Shown here in pieces: positions 1 through 6,162 of a stretch of DNA of 6,277 nt. The notes under the pieces are model-generated. The model did not search any database and was not told the DNA's origin. It worked only from the letters and a program-made list of their open reading frames with translations. Numbering within the stretch: position 1 is the stretch's first letter; every line of letters starts with the position of its first letter. The translations under genes were made by a program, and so were the position numbers. The stretch comes from Sediminispirochaeta sp. (GTDB lineage Bacteria; Spirochaetota; Spirochaetia; DSM-16054; Sediminispirochaetaceae), in NCBI GenBank assembly GCA_011046055.1, contig DSBN01000256.1, positions 1-6,277 of the forward strand, given 5' to 3'.

Positions 1-2309
1 TCGTAGTTGTATCCACCCCAGGGTAGAAATCCTACCAGAATGTTGCGCCCCAGGGCCAGTTCGCCTTGGTCGGTAGCCGGTCCGTCGCTGATAGCGCCGC
101 CGGCTTCCACATGAACGCCCACCGAGACCAGGGGCCGGTGATTGAAACAGGTGTCTTGGTTGGTTCTCTGGTATTTGATGAGATTGTACATGTCCCGTTC
201 ATCGGGATCGCTCGCGTTGTCAGGTTTGATGACTATCTTTTGGTTGCTCACGTACTCGACGGTACCGGCACGGCGGGCCTTCAACAGCACCCCAGAATCG
301 TAGGCGGTCTTCCCCTCCATACCCGTTCCGACACGCGGCGCCTCGGGAAAAACCAGAGGGACCGCCTGCCGCTGCATGTTTGAGCCCATCAGCGCACGGT
401 TCGCGTCGTCGTGCTCGAGAAAGGGAATCAGGGAGGTGGCCACCGAAACTACCTGCTTGGGTGAGACATCCATATAGGTGATGTCTTTGGCCGGTTTTGT
501 GGTATAGTCGCCGGCCTTTCTCACCGAGATCAGTTCGTCGAGGAACTTTCCCTTGGCGTCGATATTGGCGTTCGCCTGGGCGATAAAGTGCTTCTCCTCG
601 TCCATGGCCGACAGGTACTCAATCTCATCACTCACCCTCCCGTCTTTGACCTTCCGGTAGGGAGACTCCAAGAAGCCGTATTCGTTCACCCTGGTGAAGT
701 TTGCCAGCGAGACTATCAGCCCTATATTCGGACCTTCGGGGGTCTCGATGGGACACATACGGCCGTAATGGCTGTAGTGCACGTCTCGAACCTCGAACCC
801 AGCCCTTTCGCGGGAGAGCCCCCCGGGACCTAGGGCGTTCAGCCGCCGCTTGTGCGTCAGCTCGGCCAAAGGGTTGACCTGGTCCATAAACTGCGAGAGC
901 TGGCTGGAGCCGTAAAACTCCTTGACCGCCGCTACCACCGGTTTGATCGAAACAATATCCTGCGGTTTGATGGTATCGGTCTCCTTCAGACTCATTCGCT
1001 CTTTGGCGATCCGTTCCATTCGGCTGAAGGCGGTCTTCAGTTGATTGGCCATCAGCTCGCCCACCGATCTGACCCGGCGGTTGCCCAGATGATCGATATC
1101 GTCGACGTTGGCCTCTCCGATATAGACCTGGATGAGGAACTTCATGGTGTTGTAAATATCTTCCTGGCTGAGCACCTGGCTGTCATTGGAAAGATCGTAG
1201 TCGAATTTTTTGTTCAGTTTGTAGCGTCCAACCCGACCCAAGTCGTAGCGCCTGGTGGAGAAGAACATGGATTGCAGATCCTTGTCCGCGCTCTCCAGGG
1301 TAATAGGTTCGCCGGGCATAAGTACCGAATAAACCGCCACAAGCGCCTCTTCCTTGGTCGGCTCGTCGACCTCAGTCTCGCTGGAGGTGAACTTTACCTC
1401 CTCCCGCTCAAAGCAGTTGAGGATGATCGGTGAGTGGAGAGATTCGGGATTCTCAAAGTCTATCAGCTCGATCTCATCGACCTCGCTATGCAGGAGCTCA
1501 TCCACGTCGTGGGGATGCAGTTTCTCCCCCGCTCGGTAGAGCTTCTTCCGCTCTCCCTCACGGTCGATCCACACCGCCCTGGAGAGAACCCTACCGACCA
1601 GCTCGTCTTTGGCCTCACGGCTTTCACCTACCTTCACCGTCTCGCTTCCGTAGAACGCATCGATGATCTGCTCTCGTGTCTGCAATCCCAGGGCGCGGAG
1701 AAACATGGTACCAAGGATACGCTTCTTTCTATCGATTTTGGCGTAGATCAGCTCTTTTTTCTGGTCGATCTCAAACTCGAGCCAAGAGCCGCGGTACGGT
1801 ATGATTCGAGAGGAGAACACACCCTTTTCATGAGAGAAAATGACGCCCGGGGAACGGTGGATCTGACTGACCACCACCCGCTCGGCTCCGTTGATGATAA
1901 AAGTCCCCCGATCGGTCATCAGGGGAATATCTCCCACGTATATATCCTTTTGCCGGATCTCTCCGGTTTCTTGAAAAATCAGGTTTATTTGCGCCTTGAT
2001 GGGAACGGCGTAAGTAAGACCCTTGAGCTTGCACTGCTCTTCATCGAATTTGATGTTCTCTTCGTCCAACGTGTAGTGGGAGTACTCCAGAATCATATCC
2101 CCGTTGGGACTTTCAATCGGAAAAGTGCTTTGAAAAACTTCTTCGAGCCCTTGCGGTAGAAGCGGTTTTCCCGATTTGATCCGGTCGCGTTGAAGAAACC
2201 GCTCGTACGACGAGAGCTGAATGTCAATGAGACTGGGAAGATTCATCACTTCCCGAAACTCTTCTCCGATATAAGTTCTTTTTCTTATGGCTTTGCCGCC
2301 TGAAAGCAT
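1..2309 (-). CDS. rpoB: RNA polymerase beta subunit (partial, C-terminal part outside window)
   Basis: This is the catalytic beta subunit of RNA polymerase, which forms much of the active-site cleft and the rifampicin pocket. The frame is open for 769 codons from ATG at 2309 to the window edge, with no internal stop when read codon by codon. The start is supported by a strong AGGGGGTGG ribosome site and by the N-terminus [18 protein letters not shown], which leads into the conserved [16 protein letters not shown]. Landmarks are [17 protein letters not shown] from residue 140, rifampicin cluster I at 467-494 ([20 protein letters not shown] then KRRLNALG), [13 protein letters not shown] around 523-535, and PWGGYNY at the edge, which matches E. 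coli PWNGYNF near residue 810. About 400 residues are missing, as expected for a gene cut by the window. Asn491 replaces E. coli Ser531 and Val478 replaces Asn518. The gene follows rplL across a 213-base structured gap; rpoC would be expected next. Identity is certain. Confidence 0.99.
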   Translation of the reverse strand, partial: MLSGGKAIRKRTYIGEEFREVMNLPSLIDIQLSSYERFLQRDRIKSGKPLLPQGLEEVFQSTFPIESPNGDMILEYSHYTLDEENIKFDEEQCKLKGLTYAVPIKAQINLIFQETGEIRQKDIYVGDIPLMTDRGTFIINGAERVVVSQIHRSPGVIFSHEKGVFSSRIIPYRGSWLEFEIDQKKELIYAKIDRKKRILGTMFLRALGLQTREQIIDAFYGSETVKVGESREAKDELVGRVLSRAVWIDREGERKKLYRAGEKLHPHDVDELLHSEVDEIELIDFENPESLHSPIILNCFEREEVKFTSSETEVDEPTKEEALVAVYSVLMPGEPITLESADKDLQSMFFSTRRYDLGRVGRYKLNKKFDYDLSNDSQVLSQEDIYNTMKFLIQVYIGEANVDDIDHLGNRRVRSVGELMANQLKTAFSRMERIAKERMSLKETDTIKPQDIVSIKPVVAAVKEFYGSSQLSQFMDQVNPLAELTHKRRLNALGPGGLSRERAGFEVRDVHYSHYGRMCPIETPEGPNIGLIVSLANFTRVNEYGFLESPYRKVKDGRVSDEIEYLSAMDEEKHFIAQANANIDAKGKFLDELISVRKAGDYTTKPAKDITYMDVSPKQVVSVATSLIPFLEHDDANRALMGSNMQRQAVPLVFPEAPRVGTGMEGKTAYDSGVLLKARRAGTVEYVSNQKIVIKPDNASDPDERDMYNLIKYQRTNQDTCFNHRPLVSVGVHVEAGGAISDGPATDQGELALGRNILVGFLPWGGYNY

Positions 2310-2311
2310 TA

Positions 2312-2320
2312 CCACCCCCT
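2312..2320 (-). promoter_or_regulatory. rpoB ribosome binding site
   Basis: On the minus strand, AGGGGGTGG ends two bases before the rpoB ATG. It is a G-rich variant of the AGGAGG Shine-Dalgarno core. It fixes the start at 2309, because the only nearby upstream ATG (22 bases earlier) is out of frame. Confidence 0.7.
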
Positions 2321-2358
2321 GGTAGCATGGCCCGTGTTTCAGCCACGAGCTGCTGTAT

Positions 2359-2394
2359 TAGTTTTCTCATGCCGCTTCGCGGCAACCGAAACTA
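2359..2394 (-). promoter_or_regulatory. hairpin in rplL-rpoB gap, proximal to rpoB
   Basis: An inner six-base-pair stem (TGCCGC / GCGGCA) closes a GAA triloop at 2370-2384. An outer stem (TAGTTTC against GAAAACTA, one bulged A) extends it to 2359-2394. An alternative outer pairing of TTCTC with GAGAA uses overlapping bases, so two mutually exclusive folds are possible. There is no U-tract after it, so it does not look like an intrinsic terminator. Possible roles are RNA processing, mRNA stability or control of rpoB translation; this is inference. Confidence 0.5.
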
Positions 2395-2423
2395 CGAGAA
2401 TAGCCGTGTACTGCTATTTTCGT
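2394..2423 (-). promoter_or_regulatory. hairpin in rplL-rpoB gap, middle
   Basis: An 11-base arm ACGAAAATAGC pairs with GCTATTCTCGT with a single A-C mismatch around an eight-base loop. It abuts the hairpins on either side, giving a row of three. No T-tract follows. Confidence 0.5.
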
Positions 2424-2446
2424 ATGAGCGTTTATATTGAGACACA

Positions 2447-2483
2447 ATGTGCCACCGAAACCACATGCGGTTTGGTGGCACAT
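2447..2483 (-). promoter_or_regulatory. strong 15-bp hairpin in rplL-rpoB gap, distal to rpoB
   Basis: Ten perfect pairs (ATGTGCCACC / GGTGGCACAT), a single bulged C, then five more pairs (AAACC / GGTTT) close a six-base loop. It lies about 40 bases after the rplL stop. In E. coli the rplL-rpoB gap contains a partial terminator and an RNase III cleavage site that uncouple polymerase from ribosomal protein output. This hairpin sits in the equivalent place and could serve as an RNase III-type processing site. It lacks the U-tract of an intrinsic terminator. The structure is plainly visible; the role is inferred. Confidence 0.6.
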
Positions 2484-2522
2484 ACGGGTACATTTCTTTT
2501 TATACTAGACCTGGCTGAGCCG

Positions 2523-2912
2523 TTATTTGACTTCGACAACTCCGCCGGCCGCCTCGAGTTTTTCCTTGATTTGATTGGCTTCCTCTTTGGAGACGCCCTC
2601 TTTCAGCGCCTTGTCGCCCGCCTCGACGATCTCTTTGGCCTCTTTGAGTCCAAGACCGGTAAGGGCCCGTACCTCTTTGATCACGGGGATCTTTTTGCCA
2701 TCGGCTACGCCCTTGAGAATTACGTCGAACTCGGTCTGCTCGTCCTCTTCCGCGGCACCCGCATCAGCAGCGGCACCAGCGGCGGCAACGGCTACCGGAG
2801 CGGCGGCGGTCACACCAAACTTCTCTTCCATCGCTGAAATCAGCTCGGAAACCTCCAACACGGTCATGTTGGAAATGGCCTCTAGAATATCTTCCTTTTT
2901 CAGTTCTGCCAT
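2523..2912 (-). CDS. rplL: 50S ribosomal protein L7/L12
   Basis: This is the acidic stalk protein that binds L10 as dimers and recruits and stimulates the translational GTPases. The 129 residues show the family layout: N-terminal dimerisation and L10-binding helices (about 1-32, [13 protein letters not shown] onward), an alanine-rich flexible hinge (about 33-58), and the globular C-terminal domain (about 59-129). The latter carries the conserved factor-binding face [20 protein letters not shown] (75-94). The start at 2912 is chosen because AAGGAG sits eight bases upstream and the protein then begins with the usual MAEL. An in-frame ATG 12 codons earlier would put that ribosome site inside the gene. 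It lies between rplJ and rpoB, each side separated by a structured gap. Confidence 0.98.
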   Translation of the reverse strand: MAELKKEDILEAISNMTVLEVSELISAMEEKFGVTAAAPVAVAAAGAAADAGAAEEDEQTEFDVILKGVADGKKIPVIKEVRALTGLGLKEAKEIVEAGDKALKEGVSKEEANQIKEKLEAAGGVVEVK

Positions 2913-2920
2913 ATTATCTT

Positions 2921-2926
2921 CTCCTT
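2921..2926 (-). promoter_or_regulatory. rplL ribosome binding site
   Basis: A perfect AAGGAG on the minus strand, eight bases before the ATG at 2912. It decides the rplL start against an in-frame ATG at 2948. A strong site fits the need for several L7/L12 copies per ribosome. Confidence 0.75.
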
Positions 2927-2935
2927 GATTTAATT

Positions 2936-2973
2936 GTAGTGATAGCATGGCTTTGTGCGAAGACTAACACTAC
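2936..2973 (-). promoter_or_regulatory. stem-loop upstream of rplL
   Basis: In the rplJ-rplL gap, GTAGTGTTAG pairs with CTATCACTAC (one T-T mismatch) around an 18-base loop, ending about ten bases before the rplL Shine-Dalgarno. A second small hairpin, CCGCG-GTT-CGCGG, is at 2990-3002, directly after the rplJ stop. Neither is followed by a T-run. They may mark processing or raise rplL translation relative to rplJ, since L7/L12 is needed in several copies per L10. The role is inferred. Confidence 0.4.
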
Positions 2974-3014
2974 GGTTTATATTTTGAACCCGCGAACCGC
3001 GGATAAAATCCTAA

Positions 3015-3554
3015 CTACTCCTGCTCTTTCTTCTGATCCGCCACGGCCTGTAGCACCCGAACCAGCTTCTGCGGGATCGCGTTGAGGGTGTAAACGAAGT
3101 TCTGAATCGGCGCGTTCATGGTACCCATGAGCTTGGCAATGAGCTCGTCCCTGGTGGGCAGCTTGCTAAAAGCTTCGACCTCGCCGTCGCTAAAAACCCG
3201 CCCGTCGATGATTCCACCCTTGATTTCGATGGGCTTGTCTTTGCAGAACTCCACCAGAATCTTGGCCGCCGGACCGGCGTCTTTGCGCGGGAGCACGATC
3301 GCCGTTGGACCGGTGAGAAAATCGTCCACCATGGGGCGATTCAGGTCCTTGAGTGCGATCTTGGCGAAACGGTTCTTGACTACTCGAAAAATGGTATCTT
3401 CCTCGCGCAGCTTGTTTCGTAGCTCGCTGATCTGCGCTACGGTGAGACCCCGGTAGTTTGCAAAAATGTAATCGGAAGAGTCTTCCAAGATCTCTTTGAG
3501 GTTCTGTACCGCGCCTGTCTTTTCGTCGTTTAATTTGGTTACATAATCTGACAT
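3015..3554 (-). CDS. rplJ: 50S ribosomal protein L10
   Basis: L10 anchors the L7/L12 dimers to the 23S rRNA GTPase-associated region at the base of the ribosomal stalk. The protein has 179 residues, a normal length. The N-terminal rRNA-binding domain includes NYRGLTVAQISELRNKLR (33-50), VVKNRFAKIAL (58-68) and the GPTAIVL strand (82-88). The family segment LPTRDELIAKLMGTMNAP (132-149) and the C-terminal helix from about 162 (QKLVRVLQAVADQKKEQE) follow; that helix is the L7/L12 docking platform. AAGGAG lies seven bases before the ATG. It begins 21 bases after rplA, so it is probably translated from the same message, and this gap is too short to hold a separate L10 autoregulatory leader. Confidence 0.98.
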   Translation of the reverse strand: MSDYVTKLNDEKTGAVQNLKEILEDSSDYIFANYRGLTVAQISELRNKLREEDTIFRVVKNRFAKIALKDLNRPMVDDFLTGPTAIVLPRKDAGPAAKILVEFCKDKPIEIKGGIIDGRVFSDGEVEAFSKLPTRDELIAKLMGTMNAPIQNFVYTLNAIPQKLVRVLQAVADQKKEQE

Positions 3555-3575
3555 AATCTAACTCCTTGCGGCTGC

Positions 3576-4256
3576 TCAGGCCAATTCCTGGTACTCGATT
3601 TTCACCCCGGGCCCCATGGTCGAAGATACGTAGACCGTTCGCAGAAACTCCCCCTTGGCGTCGGCGGGTCGTTTTTTTACGATCTCCGCGAGAACCGCTT
3701 TCATGTTCTCGTGTACCGCCTCGATATCCATGGACACCTTTCCGATACTGAAGTGAACCACTCCCGTCTTGTCGGAGCGGTACTCGACCCGCCCCTTCTT
3801 CAACTCTTCCAGAGCCTCTTTGATCTCGAAAGTAACGGTCTGGGTCTTGGGGTTCGGCATGAGCCCTCGTCGTCCGAGAATCGGCCCCAAACGCCCCACA
3901 TCCTTCATCATGTCAGGGGTAGCCACGGCCACATCGAAGTCGAGCCAGCCACCCTGGATCTTTTCGATCAGATCGGCGTCGCCCACATGGGCCGCGCCGG
4001 CCTCTCTGGCCTCTTCGGCTTTCTCTCCCTTGGCAAACACGAGAACACGCTTCTCGCCCTTGAACTGGTGGGGAAGAACGAGGGTGTCACGTACGGTCTG
4101 GCTCTTTTTGAGGTTCAACTTGACCGAGAGCTCTACCGTCTCGTCGAACTTGGCCGGAGCGAGCTCCTTGACCAAGGAGAGTCCCTCTTCCATGGGATAC
4201 TCTTTGCTACGGTCTATTTTCTTTAGGGCGTCTTTGTATTTCTTTCCGTGTCTCAT
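3576..4256 (-). CDS. rplA: 50S ribosomal protein L1
   Basis: L1 forms the mobile stalk at the ribosomal E site. In E. coli and other bacteria it also represses its own operon by binding the rplK leader mRNA. The 226 residues match the bacterial family. Domain II is centred on [14 protein letters not shown] (124-137). Domain I is rebuilt by the C-terminal part, with FSIGKVSMD (169-177) and the RNA-contacting STMGPGV (212-218). The start overlaps the rplK stop as ATGA (4253-4256). A GGAGG ribosome site lies within the end of rplK (4264-4268), so translation of the two genes is probably coupled. The candidate target for autoregulation is at 4706-4739. Confidence 0.98.
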   Translation of the reverse strand: MRHGKKYKDALKKIDRSKEYPMEEGLSLVKELAPAKFDETVELSVKLNLKKSQTVRDTLVLPHQFKGEKRVLVFAKGEKAEEAREAGAAHVGDADLIEKIQGGWLDFDVAVATPDMMKDVGRLGPILGRRGLMPNPKTQTVTFEIKEALEELKKGRVEYRSDKTGVVHFSIGKVSMDIEAVHENMKAVLAEIVKKRPADAKGEFLRTVYVSSTMGPGVKIEYQELA

Positions 4257-4690
4257 TTTACACCCTCCGCTTCTACGCCCATGCTTCGTGCCGTACCGGC
4301 GACGATCCGCATCGCCGCTTCGATATCGTTGGCGTTCAGGTCGGGCATTTTGGTCTCGGCGATCTCCCGCACCTTGTCGGCGGAGATCTTCGCCACCTTT
4401 ACCTTGTGCGGTTCGGCGGAGCCGCTGTCTATTCCACAGGCTTTCTTGATCAAAACCGCCGCCGGAGGTGTCTTGGTGATAAACGTAAAACTACGATCCT
4501 GATAGACCGTAATCTCTACCGGTATGGTAAGACCGGCTTCGATGTCCTTGGTACGGTCGTTGAACTGCTGAACGAACTGCGGCGCGCTGACGCCGTGGGG
4601 TCCCAGCGCCGGCCCTACCGGAGGTGCCGGTGTGGCTTTCTGCGCCGGCACCTGCAGTTTAATGACCGTGGTTACCTTTTTCTTTGCCAT
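4253..4690 (-). CDS. rplK: 50S ribosomal protein L11
   Basis: L11 binds the GTPase-associated region of 23S rRNA and takes part in factor binding and stringent-response sensing by RelA. The 145 residues have the usual two domains. The N-terminal domain carries the proline-rich [15 protein letters not shown] (21-35), the segment involved in thiostrepton action. The C-terminal rRNA-binding domain starts near residue 70 and includes [14 protein letters not shown] (73-86) and [11 protein letters not shown] (129-139). GPHGVSAPQ replaces the commoner GQHGVNI; from memory this variant is typical of spirochaetes. GGAG at 4698-4701 precedes the ATG. It is followed without a gap by rplA. Confidence 0.98.
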   Translation of the reverse strand: MAKKKVTTVIKLQVPAQKATPAPPVGPALGPHGVSAPQFVQQFNDRTKDIEAGLTIPVEITVYQDRSFTFITKTPPAAVLIKKACGIDSGSAEPHKVKVAKISADKVREIAETKMPDLNANDIEAAMRIVAGTARSMGVEAEGVK

Positions 4691-4705
4691 AATATATCTC
4701 CAATG

Positions 4706-4739
4706 TGGTGATATCGTCCGCCTCCAGGGCGAACTCCCA
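4706..4739 (-). promoter_or_regulatory. candidate L1-binding mRNA leader of rplK
   Basis: On the minus strand, TGG-GA-GTTCGCC-CTGGA-GGCGGAC-GATATCA-CCA folds into a seven-base-pair upper stem and a short TGG/CCA lower stem. Between them is an asymmetric internal loop with GA on one side and seven bases on the other. This resembles the L1 site of 23S rRNA, where GGUGG-GA and UGAAAUA-CCACC enclose a helix. The 3' edge lies just before the rplK Shine-Dalgarno, so bound L1 could block initiation. L1 repression of the rplKA leader is established in E. coli; its operation here is inferred from structure and position. Confidence 0.6.
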
Positions 4740-4740
4740 T

Positions 4741-4790
4741 CTCTGCCGCTCGACGAGCAGGCTTAAATCAGCGGCTGATCGACAAGCCTG
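4741..4790 (-). promoter_or_regulatory. paired structures in nusG-rplK gap
   Basis: Positions 4758-4790 form a stem CAGGCTT / AAGCCTG with a smaller nested ATCA/TGAT stem inside. It overlaps the start of a GCTC-GTC-GAGC hairpin that leads into the L1-like element. No T-tract follows either one. The nusG-rplK gap (4691-4817) therefore appears to be a folded leader throughout, and I see no clear promoter in it. Confidence 0.35.
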
Positions 4791-4817
4791 AAACACAGGA
4801 CCGCCGAGCAGCCGACC

Positions 4818-5372
4818 TTAAATCTTCTCTACTTGCAAAAAGTCCACTTCCACCGGGGTGGATCGTCCAAATATCCCCACCGATACCCGCAGCTTGCCCT
4901 TCTCCAGGTTCACATCGGTAATGGTCCCGGTAAAGGTGTCGAAAGGGCCCTCGATAATCCTTACATTCTCGCCCATTGAAAAACTCTGCCGGGGCTTGAT
5001 GGTCTTGTTGGACTTGATCTCTCCTGACTTTTGCAGGATCGCTCGAGCTTCATCGTTGGAGATCGGCTGGGGCTTGGTACCGCCCATGGAGCCTACAAAA
5101 CCAGTGACCCCCTGAATCTTCCTGATCCGGGAGCATATTCTCTTCCAGCCCACGTCGGGGAGGTCCATTTCTAACAAGATGTAACCGGGGAGAAACTTTT
5201 TGTTGGAAACCTTGCGCTTGCCGTCTTTGACCTCCACCACTTCTTCTGAGGGTACCTTCACATCGGTAACCGCCTCGTCGAAGGGAGGTTCTTCCCGCAA
5301 TTTGCGGATAAATTTCTCTACTTTATTCTCATGCCCCGAATAGGTGTGTAGGACATACCAACCTTTAGCCAT
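4818..5372 (-). CDS. nusG: transcription elongation/antitermination factor NusG
   Basis: NusG binds the RNA polymerase clamp, promotes processive elongation and links polymerase to Rho or the ribosome. The 184 residues show the N-terminal NGN domain (about 1-110) with WYVLHTYSGHENKV (5-18), FLPGYILLEM (60-69) and VTGFVG (89-94). A linker and the C-terminal KOW domain follow (about 130-184), with GENVRIIEGPFDTFTG (134-149) and the FGRSTPVEVDFLQVEKI end. There is no large insertion of the kind seen in some lineages. AGAGGAG lies five bases upstream of the ATG. It follows secE by 58 bases, as in most bacteria. Confidence 0.98.
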   Translation of the reverse strand: MAKGWYVLHTYSGHENKVEKFIRKLREEPPFDEAVTDVKVPSEEVVEVKDGKRKVSNKKFLPGYILLEMDLPDVGWKRICSRIRKIQGVTGFVGSMGGTKPQPISNDEARAILQKSGEIKSNKTIKPRQSFSMGENVRIIEGPFDTFTGTITDVNLEKGKLRVSVGIFGRSTPVEVDFLQVEKI

Positions 5373-5385
5373 CTATACTCCTCTC

Positions 5386-5419
5386 AAAAATAAAAACAGC
5401 CTCGAAACGCTTCGCCAGG
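5386..5419 (-). terminator. weak attenuator-like hairpin between secE and nusG
   Basis: CCT-GG-CGAA-GCGT-TTCG-AGG gives a seven-pair stem with a two-base bulge. It is followed after three bases by the U-rich run TTTTTATTTTT. The stem is short and bulged, so at most partial termination is expected. The U-run ends just before the nusG ribosome site. Chance occurrence is possible. Confidence 0.3.
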
Positions 5420-5430
5420 GAGGATAGATA

Positions 5431-5610
5431 CTAAAAAATTAGATCCATCCCTTTGAGCAGCAAGAAATCTACCACTCCGAGAACCAGCGCAAACATGGCC
5501 ACCGATATGATAACCACCTTGGTCGATGAGGCCACGTCCTCCCGGCTGGGCCAGACGACCCTTTTGAGCTCGGCGTAGCTGTCTTTAAAAAACTGTACGA
5601 TCTTTTTCAT
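5431..5610 (-). CDS. secE: preprotein translocase subunit SecE
   Basis: SecE is the small essential membrane subunit that clamps SecY in the SecYEG protein-export channel. The 59 residues fit the short single-span form found in most bacteria. An amphipathic N-terminal helix contains the family signature ELKRVVWPSREDV (14-26), and one membrane segment follows at about 32-51 (VVIISVAMFALVLGVVDFLL). I choose ATG at 5610. GTG codons at 5613 and 5622 are in frame, but the latter would overlap the only G-rich ribosome site, and MKKIVQFF is a typical family start. The gene begins shortly after tRNA-Trp and precedes nusG. Confidence 0.96.
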   Translation of the reverse strand: MKKIVQFFKDSYAELKRVVWPSREDVASSTKVVIISVAMFALVLGVVDFLLLKGMDLIF

Positions 5611-5616
5611 CACATT

Positions 5617-5620
5617 CCCC
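5617..5620 (-). promoter_or_regulatory. secE ribosome binding site (weak)
   Basis: GGGG six bases before the ATG is the only Shine-Dalgarno-like run here. It is poorer than those of the neighbouring genes, which suggests modest secE translation. It also argues against the upstream GTG at 5622. Confidence 0.45.
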
Positions 5621-5637
5621 ACTTATATAAAAAAAAG

Positions 5638-5711
5638 CAGGCCAGGTAGGATTCGAACCTACAACATCCGGTTTTGGAGACCGGCGCTCTAGCCGTTGGA
5701 GCTACTGGCCT
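5638..5711 (-). tRNA. tRNA-Trp (anticodon CCA)
   Basis: The 74 bases fold completely as a cloverleaf: acceptor AGGCCAG/CTGGCCT, D stem GCTC/GAGC, anticodon stem CCGGT/ACCGG with loop CTCCAAA (anticodon CCA), variable ATGTT, T stem GTAGG/CCTAC with loop TTCGAAT, and discriminator G. CCA is not encoded; C and then eight Ts follow directly. It lies nine bases after the rpmG stop and upstream of secE, so it should be released from a shared transcript by RNase P and 3' processing. The tRNA-Trp-secE-nusG order is common in bacteria. Confidence 0.97.
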
Positions 5712-5720
5712 GTATGAGGT

Positions 5721-5897
5721 CTATTTAATCTTGGTCTCAACATGCAGAGTGTGCTTTCTATCGAACCGGCAGTACTTCTTAAACTCCATTTTCCCCTGGA
5801 TATTCCGTCGATTCTTGGTGGTAGTGTAGTTCTTCCGGCCACACTCGCTGCACTTCAACGCTATTTTCTCTATATTTCCCTTTTTCTTGCTCGCCAT
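5721..5897 (-). CDS. rpmG: 50S ribosomal protein L33
   Basis: L33 is a small 50S protein near the E site, typically a zinc ribbon with two Cys pairs. This 58-residue copy has the family core KCSECGRKNYTTTKNRRN (15-32) and the end KKYCRFDRKHTLHVETKIK. The first pair, Cys16-x2-Cys19, is intact. The second pair has only Cys43; Asp46 stands where the fourth Cys would be. Zinc binding is therefore doubtful, or uses another ligand. The start at 5897 is set by AGGAG nine bases upstream and by the usual MASKKK N-terminus. A longer in-frame reading from 5996 would begin inside the promoter -35. It is the first protein gene behind the promoter at 5968-5996. Confidence 0.97.
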   Translation of the reverse strand: MASKKKGNIEKIALKCSECGRKNYTTTKNRRNIQGKMEFKKYCRFDRKHTLHVETKIK

Positions 5898-5906
5898 TGA
5901 AAACCA

Positions 5907-5911
5907 CTCCT
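5907..5911 (-). promoter_or_regulatory. rpmG ribosome binding site
   Basis: AGGAG nine bases before the ATG at 5897. It fixes the start and rules out the longer in-frame extension as the main product. Confidence 0.65.
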
Positions 5912-5967
5912 GTATATCACTACCTTCATAGCGTATAAAAACACAACCGCCCTTCTCAACCTCAGAA

Positions 5968-5996
5968 AGGATACCCAAATAGCAGGATACTGTCAA
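5968..5996 (-). promoter_or_regulatory. sigma70-type promoter for rpmG-secE-nusG-rpl-rpo operon
   Basis: A perfect -35 TTGACA (5991-5996), a 17-bp spacer and -10 TATCCT (5968-5973) predict a start near 5961 and a leader of about 60 bases before rpmG. It is the best promoter seen for the protein genes. The stretch between the tRNA-Thr 3' end and this promoter has no hairpin terminator, so transcripts from the upstream promoter may also run through. Confidence 0.8.
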
Positions 5997-6019
5997 GATA
6001 AGAGAGGGGAAGCGTATAG

Positions 6020-6092
6020 AGCCCTCGATCGGACTTGAACCGATGACCCCCTCCTTACCATGGAGGTGCTCTACCGACTGAGCTACAAGGGC
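6020..6092 (-). tRNA. tRNA-Thr (anticodon GGT)
   Basis: The 73-base cloverleaf has acceptor GCCCTTG/CGAGGGC (one T-G pair), a D arm with GCTCAGTCGGTAGAGC, anticodon stem CCTCC/GGAGG with loop ATGGTAA (anticodon GGT), and a T arm with loop TTCAAGT. The discriminator is T and CCA is not encoded. A consensus promoter stands just upstream. In many bacteria a tRNA-Thr precedes tuf and then tRNA-Trp-secE at this locus. Here rpmG follows and tuf is absent. Confidence 0.96.
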
Positions 6093-6111
6093 TTATGTTG
6101 ATAGCCTGCGA

Positions 6112-6140
6112 AGATTAGCAAAGCTCCTTTTTTTTGTCAA
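6112..6140 (-). promoter_or_regulatory. sigma70-type promoter for tRNA-Thr
   Basis: A perfect -35 TTGACA (6135-6140), a 17-bp spacer starting with seven As, and -10 TAATCT (6112-6117) put the start near 6105, about 13 bases before the mature tRNA. The stretch right after the -10 (TCGCAGG) is GC-rich, as in stable-RNA promoters under stringent control; that regulation is inference. Confidence 0.85.
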
Positions 6141-6162
6141 TAGAGGCGGGAGAGAAACAGCA

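Noticed and set aside
852..2159. Two long plus-strand open frames (852-1433 and 1434-2159)
   Set aside because: They are antisense to rpoB and in register with its codons, so stops arise only from TTA, CTA or TCA sense codons, which rpoB uses rarely. The encoded proteins show no family features.
2484..2522. Possible internal promoter (TAGTAT / TATAAA) just after rplL
   Set aside because: The -10-like bases exist, but no convincing -35 stands at a proper distance.
2334..2837. Plus-strand open frame across the rplL-rpoB gap and rplL
   Set aside because: It is antisense to rplL and to the hairpin region, with no ribosome site and no recognisable protein features.
2913..2948. Twelve-codon upstream extension of rplL
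   Set aside because: The ribosome site AAGGAG lies inside this stretch, and L7/L12 proteins begin at MAEL.
3711..4226. Plus-strand open frames opposite rplA
   Set aside because: They are shadows of rplA, which is a full and unmistakable L1 gene.
5898..5996. N-terminal extension of rpmG by 33 codons
   Set aside because: It would start with TTG within the -35 hexamer, ahead of the predicted transcript start. The real start has AGGAG and the family N-terminus.
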